From: an uncultured Xanthomonas sp.
GTDB lineage: Bacteria; Pseudomonadota; Gammaproteobacteria; Xanthomonadales; Xanthomonadaceae
DNA length: 64,000 nucleotides
Assembly: GCA_943912265.1 (NCBI GenBank)
Contig: CALTTS010000008.1
Location: forward strand, 66,355-130,354
Direction: 5' to 3'
Shown here: piece by piece, positions 43,963-52,492 of the stretch
Layout: each line of letters opens with the position of its first letter
Numbering within the stretch: position 1 is the stretch's first letter
Made by a program: the position numbers and the translations under genes
The notes under the pieces: model-generated
Told to the model about the DNA's origin: nothing
Databases searched by the model: none
What the model saw: only the letters and a program-made list of their open reading frames with translations

Positions 43963-44163
43963 TCAGGGCAGAAGGCCGATCCGCGAGCTCAGCGAACGGC
44001 GGCTGGATGCCGAGGCCAACACCGCTTCCAGCCCGAGTCCACCGACCGACAGGGCCACAGCCCATATCTTCCAGCCGCGCGTGTCGCCGGTGACGAGGAT
44101 TGCCGCCGCACAGCCGCACGGGAGCAGACCGCCCGGCAGGCCGACGATGCGGCGGGAACGCAA
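43963..44163 (-). CDS. Possible small membrane protein
   Basis: This 66-residue frame contains two hydrophobic stretches ('GLPGGLLPCGCAAAILV' and 'WKIWAVALSVGGLGLEAVLA') separated by 'TGDTRG'. It ends just after hutC's 3' end. The membrane-like pattern is better than random, but no Shine-Dalgarno is seen at the ATG and no homologue is recognised. It fills the otherwise empty gap between hutC and the next gene. Confidence 0.35.
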   Translation of the reverse strand: MRSRRIVGLPGGLLPCGCAAAILVTGDTRGWKIWAVALSVGGLGLEAVLASASSRRSLSSRIGLLP

Positions 44164-44194
44164 TGCGGGCAGCGCGTATTGATTGATCCCGGGC

Positions 44195-45154
44195 TCAATA
44201 CGTGCGGCATTGCCGCCAGCGCACCGGCTCGTCGCTGCCCGGTGCCGGGTTCAACTGCACGCGGACGGTCCGCAGCGCAGGGTGTTTTTCCAGTTCGCGG
44301 CAGATGAGCGGCCAGACGGCGGCGTCTTCGGCATCGCGGTCGATGGCCAGCGTCATCCGCGTCGGCCAGATGCCCCGCACGATGCCCGAGTTCCCGGCCA
44401 GCGCCTTGGACACGGCCTGCTGCTGGCGCGCGAATTCGGCATCGTCGATGTCCGGCACGGGCTCGATGGCGACGGTGGCATGCGAAGGCTCTGTCTGGGT
44501 GACGGTCGCGGCGTGGGCGGCCTTGGATGGGGACGCGGCGGCAACGGCGGCGTCGCCCGAGCTCAAGGCCGCCATGCCGACGGCCACCAGCAATCCGGCC
44601 GTCAACGCGGCCAATGCGGCAATCGCGCTGTGCCGCGCCGCCCGCCGTTTCGCGCTGCCCACGATGTCGCGGCAACGCGAAGGATCGACGTGGGGCTTGA
44701 GCAGAAACCAGAACGCGCTGCCGCTGACGATCTCGACGTGCGCGCCGGCGGCGGCGGACAGGCCGTCGCGCTCGACCCGGCCCTCGGTCAGCAGCATGCC
44801 CCGGTCGGCGGCCTGCAGGCGCATCTCACCGGCCATCTCGTCGAGGGTGGCCGCGCCGATCCGGTAGGCGCGGCCGTGCTTGCACACCAGCAGCCAGCGG
44901 TGGCCTTCGCCGCTCATCAGCAGGTTGCCGTTGGCCTCGCTCTGCAGGCCGTCGGCGGTGTGTGCCTCGACGAAACCGCGCTGTTCGTGCAGCGCCTGGC
45001 GGATCAGCGTGGACAGCTCGCGCCAGCGCTGGTCGGCCAGCAGGGTGAGCCCGTCGCGGATTTCGTCCTGCCGGCGCCGGAAGCCCCACAGCCAGACCAG
45101 GGCGACGGCGCATGCCGCCGCGGCGAGCAGCAAACCGGTGAACCAGGGCGACAT
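44195..45154 (-). CDS. Membrane protein with Mrr-like restriction-endonuclease fold domain
   Basis: A 319-residue protein. It has an N-terminal TM helix (5-24) and a cytoplasmic domain (about 45-155). The pattern 'ELSTLIRQALHEQRGFVEAH', 'HRWLLVCKHGRAYRIG', 'LDEMAGEMRLQAADRGMLLTEG' and 'VEIVSGSAFWFLL' follows Mrr-type restriction endonuclease domains. A second TM helix (177-197) precedes a C-terminal domain (about 230-319). The catalytic Asp expected before the 'vqcK' strand seems replaced (region 73-82), although Lys92 remains, so nuclease activity is doubtful. Two-helix topology would put the C-domain back on the cytoplasmic side or, if inverted, in the periplasm. Confidence 0.6.
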   Translation of the reverse strand: MSPWFTGLLLAAAACAVALVWLWGFRRRQDEIRDGLTLLADQRWRELSTLIRQALHEQRGFVEAHTADGLQSEANGNLLMSGEGHRWLLVCKHGRAYRIGAATLDEMAGEMRLQAADRGMLLTEGRVERDGLSAAAGAHVEIVSGSAFWFLLKPHVDPSRCRDIVGSAKRRAARHSAIAALAALTAGLLVAVGMAALSSGDAAVAAASPSKAAHAATVTQTEPSHATVAIEPVPDIDDAEFARQQQAVSKALAGNSGIVRGIWPTRMTLAIDRDAEDAAVWPLICRELEKHPALRTVRVQLNPAPGSDEPVRWRQCRTY

Positions 45155-45314
45155 GATGCGTTACTCCGTGTACTGGAACGTCCCGAAGTCGGCGTCGACG
45201 ACAGGCGCATTGAACCACAAGGCCGGCAACCGCAAGACCGGAGGGGCATCGGCCGGAAGCTGCCCGCCGGAAGGCGGAGCGCCGGGAAGGGCGGCCCGTG
45301 CCCGGCGCGGACGC

Positions 45315-45590
45315 TCAGCCGAGTTTTTCGGCCAGCACCCGGCGGATTTCGCCTTCGATCGTCCCGCTCATGGCCGACAGCAGGAACCCGAGTTCGGCGG
45401 TGACGCGGATCTCTTGCGGCAGCAATTCGATGCGCCCGTCCACGCCGGAGCGGGAGAATTCCAGCGCGTCGCCGTTCCACCGCGACGCCACGTCGAAGCG
45501 CTGCGCCAGCTTGCCGGCGATCGCGTCGACCGCGCCGCGCGCCTGTTCGGGTGTCAGGGAATGGGCGTGGCGGACATCGATCGTGGACAT
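45315..45590 (-). CDS. Polyhydroxyalkanoic-acid-system family protein
   Basis: A 91-residue protein of the PHA granule-region family (putative PHA_gran_rgn). It has the pattern 'IDVRHAHSLTPEQARGAVDAIAGKLAQRFDV', 'RWNGDALEFSRSGVDGRIEL' and 'IRVTAELGFLLSAMSGTIEGEIRRVLAEKL'. Members are small cytoplasmic proteins of unclear role, sometimes near polyhydroxybutyrate genes; none are seen here. ATG 45590 fits the family length. It is divergent from the FHA gene. Confidence 0.85.
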   Translation of the reverse strand: MSTIDVRHAHSLTPEQARGAVDAIAGKLAQRFDVASRWNGDALEFSRSGVDGRIELLPQEIRVTAELGFLLSAMSGTIEGEIRRVLAEKLG

Positions 45591-45685
45591 GGAATGGAGA
45601 ATGGGTGCGAAAGCGGCGCGATTGTACGCGAAGCCGGTCCGCGCGAGCCGGCCCGTGCCATCTGCCCGCCCGCATGACAACCTGC

Positions 45686-45691
45686 TAGGCT
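45686..45691 (+). promoter_or_regulatory. -10-like element directly before the FHA gene
   Basis: TAGGCT ends seven bases before the GTG start, again leaving no room for a ribosome-binding site. It is a weaker hexamer than at ligA or mtnA. Confidence 0.35.
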
Positions 45692-45698
45692 GCGCCGC

Positions 45699-46520
45699 GT
45701 GCAGAACCTGCAACTCCATTTCAGCCACCGCGACCCGCCGGACCGGCCCCTCGCGCCGGGCGTGCACCGGCTGGTGCGCATGGCCAACGGCATCGTCGAC
45801 CTGAGCCAGGAAATCCAGGGCGTGCGGCTGGTGGCGCAGCTGTGCATCGACCGGCGCGGCCTGTGGCTGCAGGTGGCCGACGGCATCCGTGGCGTGCACG
45901 TCAACGGCCGCCCGGTCCGCAGCATGGCGATGCTGCGCGCCGGCGACGTGGTCCACGCCGACGGCGTCGAGTTCGTGCTGCGCACGCCGCGTCCGCCGCT
46001 GCAGTTGCCGGCCGAGGTGGCGGATGCGGAAGCGCCCGCCAGCGACCCGCGCATCGTGCTGCGCGGCATCGGCGGCGCCTACCACGGCCGCAGCTTCACC
46101 CTCGACCGGCCGGTGCTGGTCGGCAGCGCGCCGGACGCGGACATCGTCGTCGACGACCCGGCGTTCGCCCCGCGCCATGCACGCATCGAGCGGGTGGGCG
46201 AGCGGGTGATGCTGCGCGGCCTCGGCGCCGAGGGTTCCCAGGTCAACGGCGTGATGGTGCGCGATGCCGCGCTGGAAGGCGGCGACCAGCTCGCCTTCGA
46301 CGTCCGCCACCGCTTCGTGCTCGACCTGCCGGTGCAGGCCATGCCGAAGGCCGCGTCGGTGCCGGCGGCAGCCGACGGCGACGAGGATCTCCGCACCGCG
46401 CCGGCGGACGCCGCCGGCGCCGCGCGCGCCGGTTCGATGCGGCGCTGGCCGTGGCTGTTGCTGGCGGCATTGCTGCTGGCCGGCGGGCTGGCCGCGCTGC
46501 TGGTGTTCGGCGGACGCTAG
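45699..46520 (+). CDS. FHA-domain protein with C-terminal membrane anchor
   Basis: A 273-residue protein. Residues 1-95 form an FHA-like beta sandwich ('GLWLQVADGIRGVHVNGRPV', 'LRAGDVVHADGVEFVL'). A second, clearer FHA domain (about 112-207) has 'FTLDRPVLVGSAPDADIVVDDPAFAPRHARIERVG' and 'SQVNGVMV'; the usual G-R and S-x-x-H are G-S and P-R-H here. A single TM helix ('WLLLAALLLAGGLAALLVF', about 250-270) ends the protein, tail-anchored. It may recruit phosphothreonine partners to the membrane. The GTG at 45699 is the only start matching the fold. Confidence 0.8.
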   Translation: MQNLQLHFSHRDPPDRPLAPGVHRLVRMANGIVDLSQEIQGVRLVAQLCIDRRGLWLQVADGIRGVHVNGRPVRSMAMLRAGDVVHADGVEFVLRTPRPPLQLPAEVADAEAPASDPRIVLRGIGGAYHGRSFTLDRPVLVGSAPDADIVVDDPAFAPRHARIERVGERVMLRGLGAEGSQVNGVMVRDAALEGGDQLAFDVRHRFVLDLPVQAMPKAASVPAAADGDEDLRTAPADAAGAARAGSMRRWPWLLLAALLLAGGLAALLVFGGR

Positions 46521-46641
46521 GCGTCGGCATCGCCGCGCAACGCGCCGCCAAGGTTGCGCCTGCAACCAAGAAATCGCGCCGTTCCGCGCACCATCGACGA
46601 TGCACTGCGGCATACTAGATGCCTGACTTCGCAGGTGTTCC

Positions 46642-47727
46642 ATGACGCGCGCGTACAACTTCAGTGCCGGTCCGGCGACCTTGCCCGAGCCGGTGTTGCG
46701 ACAGGCCCAGGCCGAGATGCTCGAGTGGAACGGCGTCGGCGCTTCCATCGTCGAGATCAGCCACCGCAGTGCCGATTTCGTCGCGGTGGCGGCCCGCGCC
46801 GAAGCCGACCTGCGCACGCTGCTGTCGATCCCCGACGACTACGCCGTGCTGTTCCTCGGCGGCGGCGCGACCACGCAGATGGCACTGCTGCCGCTGAACT
46901 TCGCCGCGCCCGGGCAGGCCGCCGACTACGTGGTCACCGGCCACTGGAGCAAGGTGGCGATCAAGCAGGCCCGGCCGTACGCGGACATCCGCGTGGTCGC
47001 CGACGGCGAGCCGGGCGGCTTCCGCGACATCCCGCCGCGGGCCGGCTGGCAGCTGTCGCCGGATGCGGCCTACGTGCACATCACCGCCAACGAGACGATC
47101 CACGGCGTGGAGTATCCCGGTGCCCCGGACGTCGGCGAGGTGCCGCTGTTCGCCGACTTCAGCTCGTCCATCGCCTCCGCGCCGGTGGACGTGTCGAAGT
47201 ACGGGCTGATCTACGCCGGCGCGCAGAAGAACCTCGGGCCGGTGGGCATCTGCGTGGTGATCGTGCGCCGCGACCTGCTCGAACGCGCCGGCCAGCCGCG
47301 CGCGGACATCTTCACCTACGCCTCACACGCCGCGCGCGACTCGATGCTCAACACGCCGCCGACGTGGAACTGGTACATGCTCGGCCTGACCCTGCGCTGG
47401 ATGCTCGACGAGGGCGGCGTGGCCGAATTCGCGCGCCGCAACGCGGCCAAGGCCGGGCTCGTGTATGCGGCCATCGACGGCTCGGGCGGCTTCTATCGCA
47501 ACGAGGTCGCGCCGGCCGTGCGTTCGCGGATGAACATCCCGTTCTTCCTGCCGGACGAGACGCTGACCTCCCGTTTCGTGGCCGAGTCCAAGGCCGCCGG
47601 CTTGCTGGCGTTGAAAGGCCACAAGGCCGTCGGCGGCATTCGCGCCTCGCTGTACAACGCGATGCCGCTGGCCGGCGCGCAGGCGCTGGCCGAATTCATG
47701 CACGACTTCAGCCGCCGCAACGGCTGA
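46642..47727 (+). CDS. serC: Phosphoserine aminotransferase
   Basis: A 361-residue class V PLP aminotransferase that makes 3-phosphoserine (and a pyridoxine precursor) from 3-phosphohydroxypyruvate. Signatures are 'YNFSAGPATLPEPVL', 'SHRSADF' and 'GGGATTQM'. The PLP Lys is in 'YAGAQKNLGPVG', and the end is 'GGIRASLYNAMPL'. The start ATG 46642 is canonical. It heads the serC-pheA-aroA run, an order common in Gammaproteobacteria that links serine and aromatic amino acid synthesis. Confidence 0.98.
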   Translation: MTRAYNFSAGPATLPEPVLRQAQAEMLEWNGVGASIVEISHRSADFVAVAARAEADLRTLLSIPDDYAVLFLGGGATTQMALLPLNFAAPGQAADYVVTGHWSKVAIKQARPYADIRVVADGEPGGFRDIPPRAGWQLSPDAAYVHITANETIHGVEYPGAPDVGEVPLFADFSSSIASAPVDVSKYGLIYAGAQKNLGPVGICVVIVRRDLLERAGQPRADIFTYASHAARDSMLNTPPTWNWYMLGLTLRWMLDEGGVAEFARRNAAKAGLVYAAIDGSGGFYRNEVAPAVRSRMNIPFFLPDETLTSRFVAESKAAGLLALKGHKAVGGIRASLYNAMPLAGAQALAEFMHDFSRRNG

Positions 47728-47753
47728 GCCCCGCCTTTCGGAGACGACGCCAG

Positions 47754-48899
47754 ATGGCCAAGACACCGGGCGCCAAGCGCCGCATCCCGACCGCGGCGGC
47801 CAAGACCGTGCCCGCCGCCACGCCGGCCCTGTCCGACGTGCGCGCCAAGATCGACGAGATCGACCGCACCATCCAGTCGCTGATCGCCGAACGCGCGCGG
47901 TTTGCCCACCAGGTCGCCAAGGCCAAGGGCAAGCTGGCCGCCGCCGTGGACTATTACCGCCCCGAGCGCGAGGCACACGTGCTGCGCATGGTGGTGGACC
48001 GCAACGAAGGCCCGCTGTCGGACGAAGTGCTGGTGCACGTGTTCCGCGAAATCATGTCCGCCTGTCTGGCCCAGCAGGAGCCGCTGAAGATCGGCTACCT
48101 CGGCCCGGAAGGCACCTTCAGCCAGCAGGCCGTGCTCAAGCACTTCGGCCGCTCGGCGGTGGGCCTGCCGATGGCGACGATCGAGGAAGTGTTCCAGGAA
48201 GTGGAAGCGGGCAACGCCGATTTCGGCGTGGTGCCGGTGGAGAATTCGGGGCAGGGCACGATCCAGGTCACGCTGGACATGTTCCTGACCTCGGACTTGA
48301 AGATCTGCGGTGAAACCGAGCTGCGTGTGCACCAGTACCTGCTCTCGCGCACCGGCCGCATCGAGGACGTCGAGCGTATCTACGGCCATCCGCAGTCCTT
48401 CGCCCAGACCGCGGGCTGGCTGCGCGCCAACCTGCCCAAAGCCGAGAAGATCCCGGTGTCGAGCAATGCCGAGGGCGCGCGCCGCGCCCGCAACGCCGAC
48501 GACGCGGCCGCGATCGGCGGCGAGAGCGCCGCGCAGGTCTACGGCCTGAAGAAGGTGTTCATGCGTTCGATCGAGGACGACGACGACAACACCACGCGCT
48601 TCCTCGTCATCGGCCGCCGGATCTTCCCGCCGTCCGGCCACGACCGCACCTCGATCCTGGTGTTCATCCACGACAAGCCCGGCGCGCTGTTCGACGTGCT
48701 CAGCCCGTTCGCCCGCCACGGCATCAGCATGAACCGGATCGAGTCGCGGCCCTCGCACCAGGCGCGCTGGGAGTACGGCTTCTTCATCGACCTGTCCGGC
48801 CATGTCGAGGACGAGGGCATGAAGCAGGCGCTGGCCGAGCTGAAGGCCCATTCGGCCGAGATCAAGGTGCTCGGCTCCTATCCGGTCGCGCTGCCCTGA
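47754..48899 (+). CDS. pheA: Bifunctional chorismate mutase / prephenate dehydratase
   Basis: A 381-residue P-protein of phenylalanine synthesis. A chorismate mutase domain (about 26-105, 'VRAKIDEIDRTIQSLIAERARFAHQV') is followed by prephenate dehydratase (about 112-290, 'IGYLGPEGTFSQQAV', 'VPVENSGQGTIQVTLD', with 'NTTRFLVIG'). A C-terminal ACT domain (about 298-375) has 'DKPGALFDVLSPFARHGISMNRIESRP', the phenylalanine feedback site. A basic Ala/Pro N-terminal extension of about 25 residues precedes the mutase. It follows serC by 26 bases. Confidence 0.98.
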   Translation: MAKTPGAKRRIPTAAAKTVPAATPALSDVRAKIDEIDRTIQSLIAERARFAHQVAKAKGKLAAAVDYYRPEREAHVLRMVVDRNEGPLSDEVLVHVFREIMSACLAQQEPLKIGYLGPEGTFSQQAVLKHFGRSAVGLPMATIEEVFQEVEAGNADFGVVPVENSGQGTIQVTLDMFLTSDLKICGETELRVHQYLLSRTGRIEDVERIYGHPQSFAQTAGWLRANLPKAEKIPVSSNAEGARRARNADDAAAIGGESAAQVYGLKKVFMRSIEDDDDNTTRFLVIGRRIFPPSGHDRTSILVFIHDKPGALFDVLSPFARHGISMNRIESRPSHQARWEYGFFIDLSGHVEDEGMKQALAELKAHSAEIKVLGSYPVALP

Positions 48900-48966
48900 G
48901 CAGGTTGCGGCGGATCATGGTTTCCCCCATTTCCTCCGGTGCGCCCGCACCGTTCCCGAGATCGGC

Positions 48967-50274
48967 ATGAGCAAGCAGAACTGGGTCGCGCGCCGCGGCC
49001 AGGCATTGAACGGCACGCTGGAGATTCCCGGCGACAAGTCGGTATCGCACCGGGCGATCATGCTCGCGGCGCTGGCCGACGGCGTTTCGCGCATCGATGG
49101 GTTCCTCGAAGGCGAGGACACCCGTGCCACCGCGGCGATCTTCGCCCAACTCGGCGTGCGCATCGAGACGCCGTCGCCGTCGCAGCGCATCGTCCACGGC
49201 GTCGGCGTGGACGGCCTGAAGGCGCCGTCCGCGCCGCTGGACTGCGGCAATGCCGGCACCGGCATGCGCCTGATCGCCGGCCTGCTGGCGGCGCAGCCGT
49301 TCGACAGCACCCTGGTCGGCGATGCCTCGCTGTCGCGCCGGCCGATGCGCCGCATCTTCGCGCCGCTGGGCGAGATGGGCGCGCTCATCGAGGCCGCCGA
49401 AGGCGGCACCCCGCCGCTGCGCATCCGGGGCGGGCAGGCGCTGCAGGGAATCGACTACGCCACGCCGGTGGCCAGCGCGCAGGTCAAGTCCTCGATCCTG
49501 CTGGCCGGCCTGTACGCGCAGGGCGAGACCAGCGTGCACGAGCCGCACCCGACCCGCGACTACACCGAGCGCATGCTGTCCGCGTTCGGCATCAACATCG
49601 ACTTCTCGCCCGGCGAGGCCAGCCTGCGCGGCGGCCAGCGCCTGCATGCGACCGACATCGTGGTACCGGCGGACTTCTCGTCCGCGGCGTTCTTCATCAC
49701 CGCCGCGGCGATCGTGCCCGGTTCGGAACTGCGCCTGCGCGCGATCGGCCTGAATCCGCGCCGCGTCGGCCTGCTGTCGGCGCTGCGGCTGATGGGCGCG
49801 GACATCGTCGAGCAGAACCACGGCTACCACGGCGGCGAGCCGATCGCCGACCTGATCGTCCGCCACGCGCCGCTGCACGGCATCGACGTGCCCGAGGAGC
49901 TGGTGCCGGACATGATCGACGAGTTCCCGGCACTGTTCGTCGCGGCCGCCTGCGCCGAAGGCGAAACCGTGGTGCGCGGCGCGGCCGAACTGCGGGTCAA
50001 GGAATCGGACCGCCTGGCAACGATGGCCGCCGGCCTGCGCGAGCTGGGCCTGCGCGTGGACGAGACGCCGGATGGCGCGACCATCCATCCCGGCGCGCTG
50101 CACGGCGGCCGCATCGACAGCCACGGCGATCACCGCATCGCGATGGCGTTCGCGGTGGCCGGGCAGCGCAGCGAGGGCGAGATCGCGATCGACGACGTGG
50201 CCAACGTGGCGACCTCGTTCCCGGGCTTCGACACGCTGGCCGGCAACGCCGGCTTCGGGCTCCGCGCCGCCTGA
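48967..50274 (+). CDS. aroA: 3-phosphoshikimate 1-carboxyvinyltransferase (EPSP synthase)
   Basis: A 435-residue enzyme that condenses shikimate-3-phosphate with PEP in the shikimate pathway. Motifs include 'GDKSVSHRAIMLAALADG', 'LDCGNAGTGMRLIAGLL' and 'RRPMRRIFAPLGEMGA'. 'ASAQVKSSILLAGLYA' and 'RVKESDRLATMAAGL' are also present. 'GNAGTGMRL' in place of 'GNAGTAMRP' is the form of class II enzymes, a group often less sensitive to glyphosate. It is last in the serC-pheA-aroA run. Confidence 0.97.
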   Translation: MSKQNWVARRGQALNGTLEIPGDKSVSHRAIMLAALADGVSRIDGFLEGEDTRATAAIFAQLGVRIETPSPSQRIVHGVGVDGLKAPSAPLDCGNAGTGMRLIAGLLAAQPFDSTLVGDASLSRRPMRRIFAPLGEMGALIEAAEGGTPPLRIRGGQALQGIDYATPVASAQVKSSILLAGLYAQGETSVHEPHPTRDYTERMLSAFGINIDFSPGEASLRGGQRLHATDIVVPADFSSAAFFITAAAIVPGSELRLRAIGLNPRRVGLLSALRLMGADIVEQNHGYHGGEPIADLIVRHAPLHGIDVPEELVPDMIDEFPALFVAAACAEGETVVRGAAELRVKESDRLATMAAGLRELGLRVDETPDGATIHPGALHGGRIDSHGDHRIAMAFAVAGQRSEGEIAIDDVANVATSFPGFDTLAGNAGFGLRAA

Positions 50275-50318
50275 GCGCAGGCCGCATCCGCCGGTCGCGG
50301 CGGGCGTCGTTGCCGGGG

Positions 50319-50999
50319 TCAGGGCCCGGCGCGGAAATCGAACGGAATCTCGAGCACGCCGGGCACCGCCTGGCCGTTGCGCAGCGCCGGCTGGAACCGC
50401 CAGTTGCGCACCGCATCGACGGCGGCACGGTCCAGGTCGCGCGACCCGCTGCGGTCGACCACCACCACCGCGCCCGGCACGCCCTGGGCATCCACCTCCA
50501 CGCGCACGCGCACCGTGCCGCCCTGTCCGCTGCGCAGGGCGCTGGCGGGATATTCCGGCTGCGGCGACAGGTCCGGGATCGGCACCGGCAGTTCGCGCGT
50601 GGCGATGCCCGCCGCGGGCGCGGCCGGGACGGCCGCCGGCGCCGGTGCAGCGGGAGTCGCCGGAACGGGGGCCGCGGCGACGGCCGCCGCATCCACGGGA
50701 GCCGGCGCGGCGGCGGGAGGCGGCGCATCGGCCGCCGCCGCGGCGTCGGGCGCGGCCGGGGCCGGGGCGGGCATGTCGCTGGCGCCGCCCTTGGCCACCG
50801 GCTCGGGCAGGGGCAGGGCGGATGCGGCCTTGCCGTCGTCCCCGTCGGCCGCATCCGGGCGATAGAAGTCGTGGCCGCGACCGCCCAGCCAGACAAGGAA
50901 GAACAGCAGGAAACCGGCGCCGAAGGCGAAGCCGGCGATCTTCAGCGTGCGGCGCGGCAGGCTGAGCACGAACGGCGGTTCGTTGTCGTCTGTGGACAT
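50319..50999 (-). CDS. TonB-family energy transducer protein
   Basis: A 226-residue protein with an N-terminal cytoplasmic end, one TM helix ('LKIAGFAFGAGFLLFFLVWLGG', about 18-40), and a long Ala/Pro-rich periplasmic spacer (about 55-140). The C-terminal TonB domain has 'QPEYPASALRSGQGGTVRVRVEVDAQG' and 'VRNWRFQPALRNGQAVPGVLEIPFDF'. It would transmit proton-motive force to outer-membrane receptors; no ExbB/ExbD genes are adjacent. ATG 50999 is set by the TM topology. It is divergent from serS. Confidence 0.88.
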   Translation of the reverse strand: MSTDDNEPPFVLSLPRRTLKIAGFAFGAGFLLFFLVWLGGRGHDFYRPDAADGDDGKAASALPLPEPVAKGGASDMPAPAPAAPDAAAAADAPPPAAAPAPVDAAAVAAAPVPATPAAPAPAAVPAAPAAGIATRELPVPIPDLSPQPEYPASALRSGQGGTVRVRVEVDAQGVPGAVVVVDRSGSRDLDRAAVDAVRNWRFQPALRNGQAVPGVLEIPFDFRAGP

Positions 51000-51076
51000 G
51001 CGGATTGGCCAGAAGCGGAAAGCCGATTCTGGCACAGGCCCGCAACCGCGGCGCAGCAAGGAAGCAGGCAAAAGGG

Positions 51077-51082
51077 GATAAT
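51077..51082 (+). promoter_or_regulatory. Probable -10 element of serS
   Basis: GATAAT lies 30 bases before the serS ATG in the spacer divergent from the TonB-like gene. Confidence 0.4.
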
Positions 51083-51112
51083 GCGCGCCTCGCCACATCC
51101 GTTGCCGCATCC

Positions 51113-52393
51113 ATGCTCGATCCCGTCCTGCTCCGCACCCAGCCCGCCGAACTCGCCCAGCGCCTGAAGGCCACCCGGGGCTACGACCTCGACGTGGCCG
51201 CGCTGGAAGCGCTGGAAGCCGACCGCAAGCGCATCCAAGTGCGCACGCAGGAGCTGCAGAACCTGCGCAACACGCGCTCCAAGGCGATCGGCCAGGCCAA
51301 GGCCAAGGGCGAGGACGTCGCCGCGCTGCTGGCTGAAGTGGCCGGTTTCGGCGAGGAGCTGAAGGCGTCGGAAACCGCGCTGGACGCGCTGCGCGCCAGG
51401 ATCGAAGCCATCGCCCTGAGCGTGCCGAACCTGCCCGCCGCCGACGTGCCGCAGGGCGCCGACGAACGCGACAACGTCGAGCAGCAGCGCTGGGGCACGC
51501 CGCGCGCGTTCGACTTCCCGGTCAAGGACCATGTCGACCTCGGCGCGCGCAAGGGCTGGCTGGACGGCGAGACCGCGGCCAAGCTGTCCGGCACCCGCTT
51601 CACCGTGCTGCGCGGCGAGCTGGCCCGGCTGCACCGGGCGCTGGCGCAGTTCATGCTGAACCTGCACACCGGCGAGCACGGCTACGAAGAGGTCAACGTG
51701 CCGCTGATCGTCAACGCCGACACGCTGCGCGGCACCGGCCAGCTGCCGAAGTTCGAGGAAGACCTGTTCAGGACGTCGATCGGCGACGCCACGCGCTATC
51801 TGATCCCGACCGCCGAAGTGTCGCTGACCAACATCGTCCGCGACGAGATCGTCGAGGACGCGGCGCTGCCGCTGCGCATGGCCGCGCATTCGCAGTGCTT
51901 CCGCTCCGAAGCCGGCAGCGGCGGCCGCGACGTGCGCGGCATGATCCGCCAGCACCAGTTCGAGAAAGTGGAGCTGGTGAGCATCTGCCGGCCGGAGGAC
52001 AGCGAGGCCGAGCACCGGCGCATGACCCGCTGCGCCGAAACCGTGCTCGAGCGGCTCGGCCTGCCGTACCGCAAGGTGCTGCTGTGCACCGGCGACATGG
52101 GCTTCTCGGCCGCCAAGACCTGGGACCTGGAAGTGTGGCTGCCTTCGCAGGACACCTACCGCGAGATTTCCTCGTGCTCGAACTGCGGCGACTTCCAGGC
52201 CCGGCGCATGCAGGCCCGCTGGCGCAACCCGGCCACCGGCAAGCCGGAGCTGGTGCACACGCTGAACGGTTCCGGCGTGGCGGTCGGCCGGGCGCTGGTG
52301 GCGGTGATGGAGAACTACCAGAACGCCGACGGCTCGATCACCGTGCCCGAGGTGCTACGCCCGTGGATGGGCGGGCTGGACCGCATTTCTTGA
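51113..52393 (+). CDS. serS: Serine--tRNA ligase
   Basis: A 426-residue class II aminoacyl-tRNA synthetase. The N-terminal tRNA-binding coiled coil (about 30-100) is followed by the catalytic core: 'LPKFEEDLF', 'YLIPTAEVSLTN', motif 2 'FRSEAGSGGRDVRGMIRQHQFEKVEL', and motif 3 'LNGSGVAVGRALVAVMENYQ'. ATG 51113 starts 'MLDPVLLRTQP', the standard N-terminus. A cognate tRNA-Ser gene lies 1.2 kb downstream, probably a coincidence. Confidence 0.98.
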   Translation: MLDPVLLRTQPAELAQRLKATRGYDLDVAALEALEADRKRIQVRTQELQNLRNTRSKAIGQAKAKGEDVAALLAEVAGFGEELKASETALDALRARIEAIALSVPNLPAADVPQGADERDNVEQQRWGTPRAFDFPVKDHVDLGARKGWLDGETAAKLSGTRFTVLRGELARLHRALAQFMLNLHTGEHGYEEVNVPLIVNADTLRGTGQLPKFEEDLFRTSIGDATRYLIPTAEVSLTNIVRDEIVEDAALPLRMAAHSQCFRSEAGSGGRDVRGMIRQHQFEKVELVSICRPEDSEAEHRRMTRCAETVLERLGLPYRKVLLCTGDMGFSAAKTWDLEVWLPSQDTYREISSCSNCGDFQARRMQARWRNPATGKPELVHTLNGSGVAVGRALVAVMENYQNADGSITVPEVLRPWMGGLDRIS

Positions 52394-52403
52394 CGACGAA
52401 AAC

Positions 52404-52437
52404 GCAACGATGCCGCCATATTGGCCGGCATCGTTGC
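52404..52437. promoter_or_regulatory. Perfect 12-bp inverted repeat between serS and a LysR gene
   Basis: GCAACGATGCCG (52404-52415) and its complement (52426-52437) flank a 10-base spacer. It starts ten bases after the serS stop and ends 55 bases before the LysR start. There is no T-tract. It may be the serS 3' hairpin or the autoregulatory site of the LysR protein. Confidence 0.55.
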
Positions 52438-52492
52438 AGCCATGTAGGTCGTGTGATGGAATGAAGGCGTTTTCCGTCACCGGATCGGCCGC

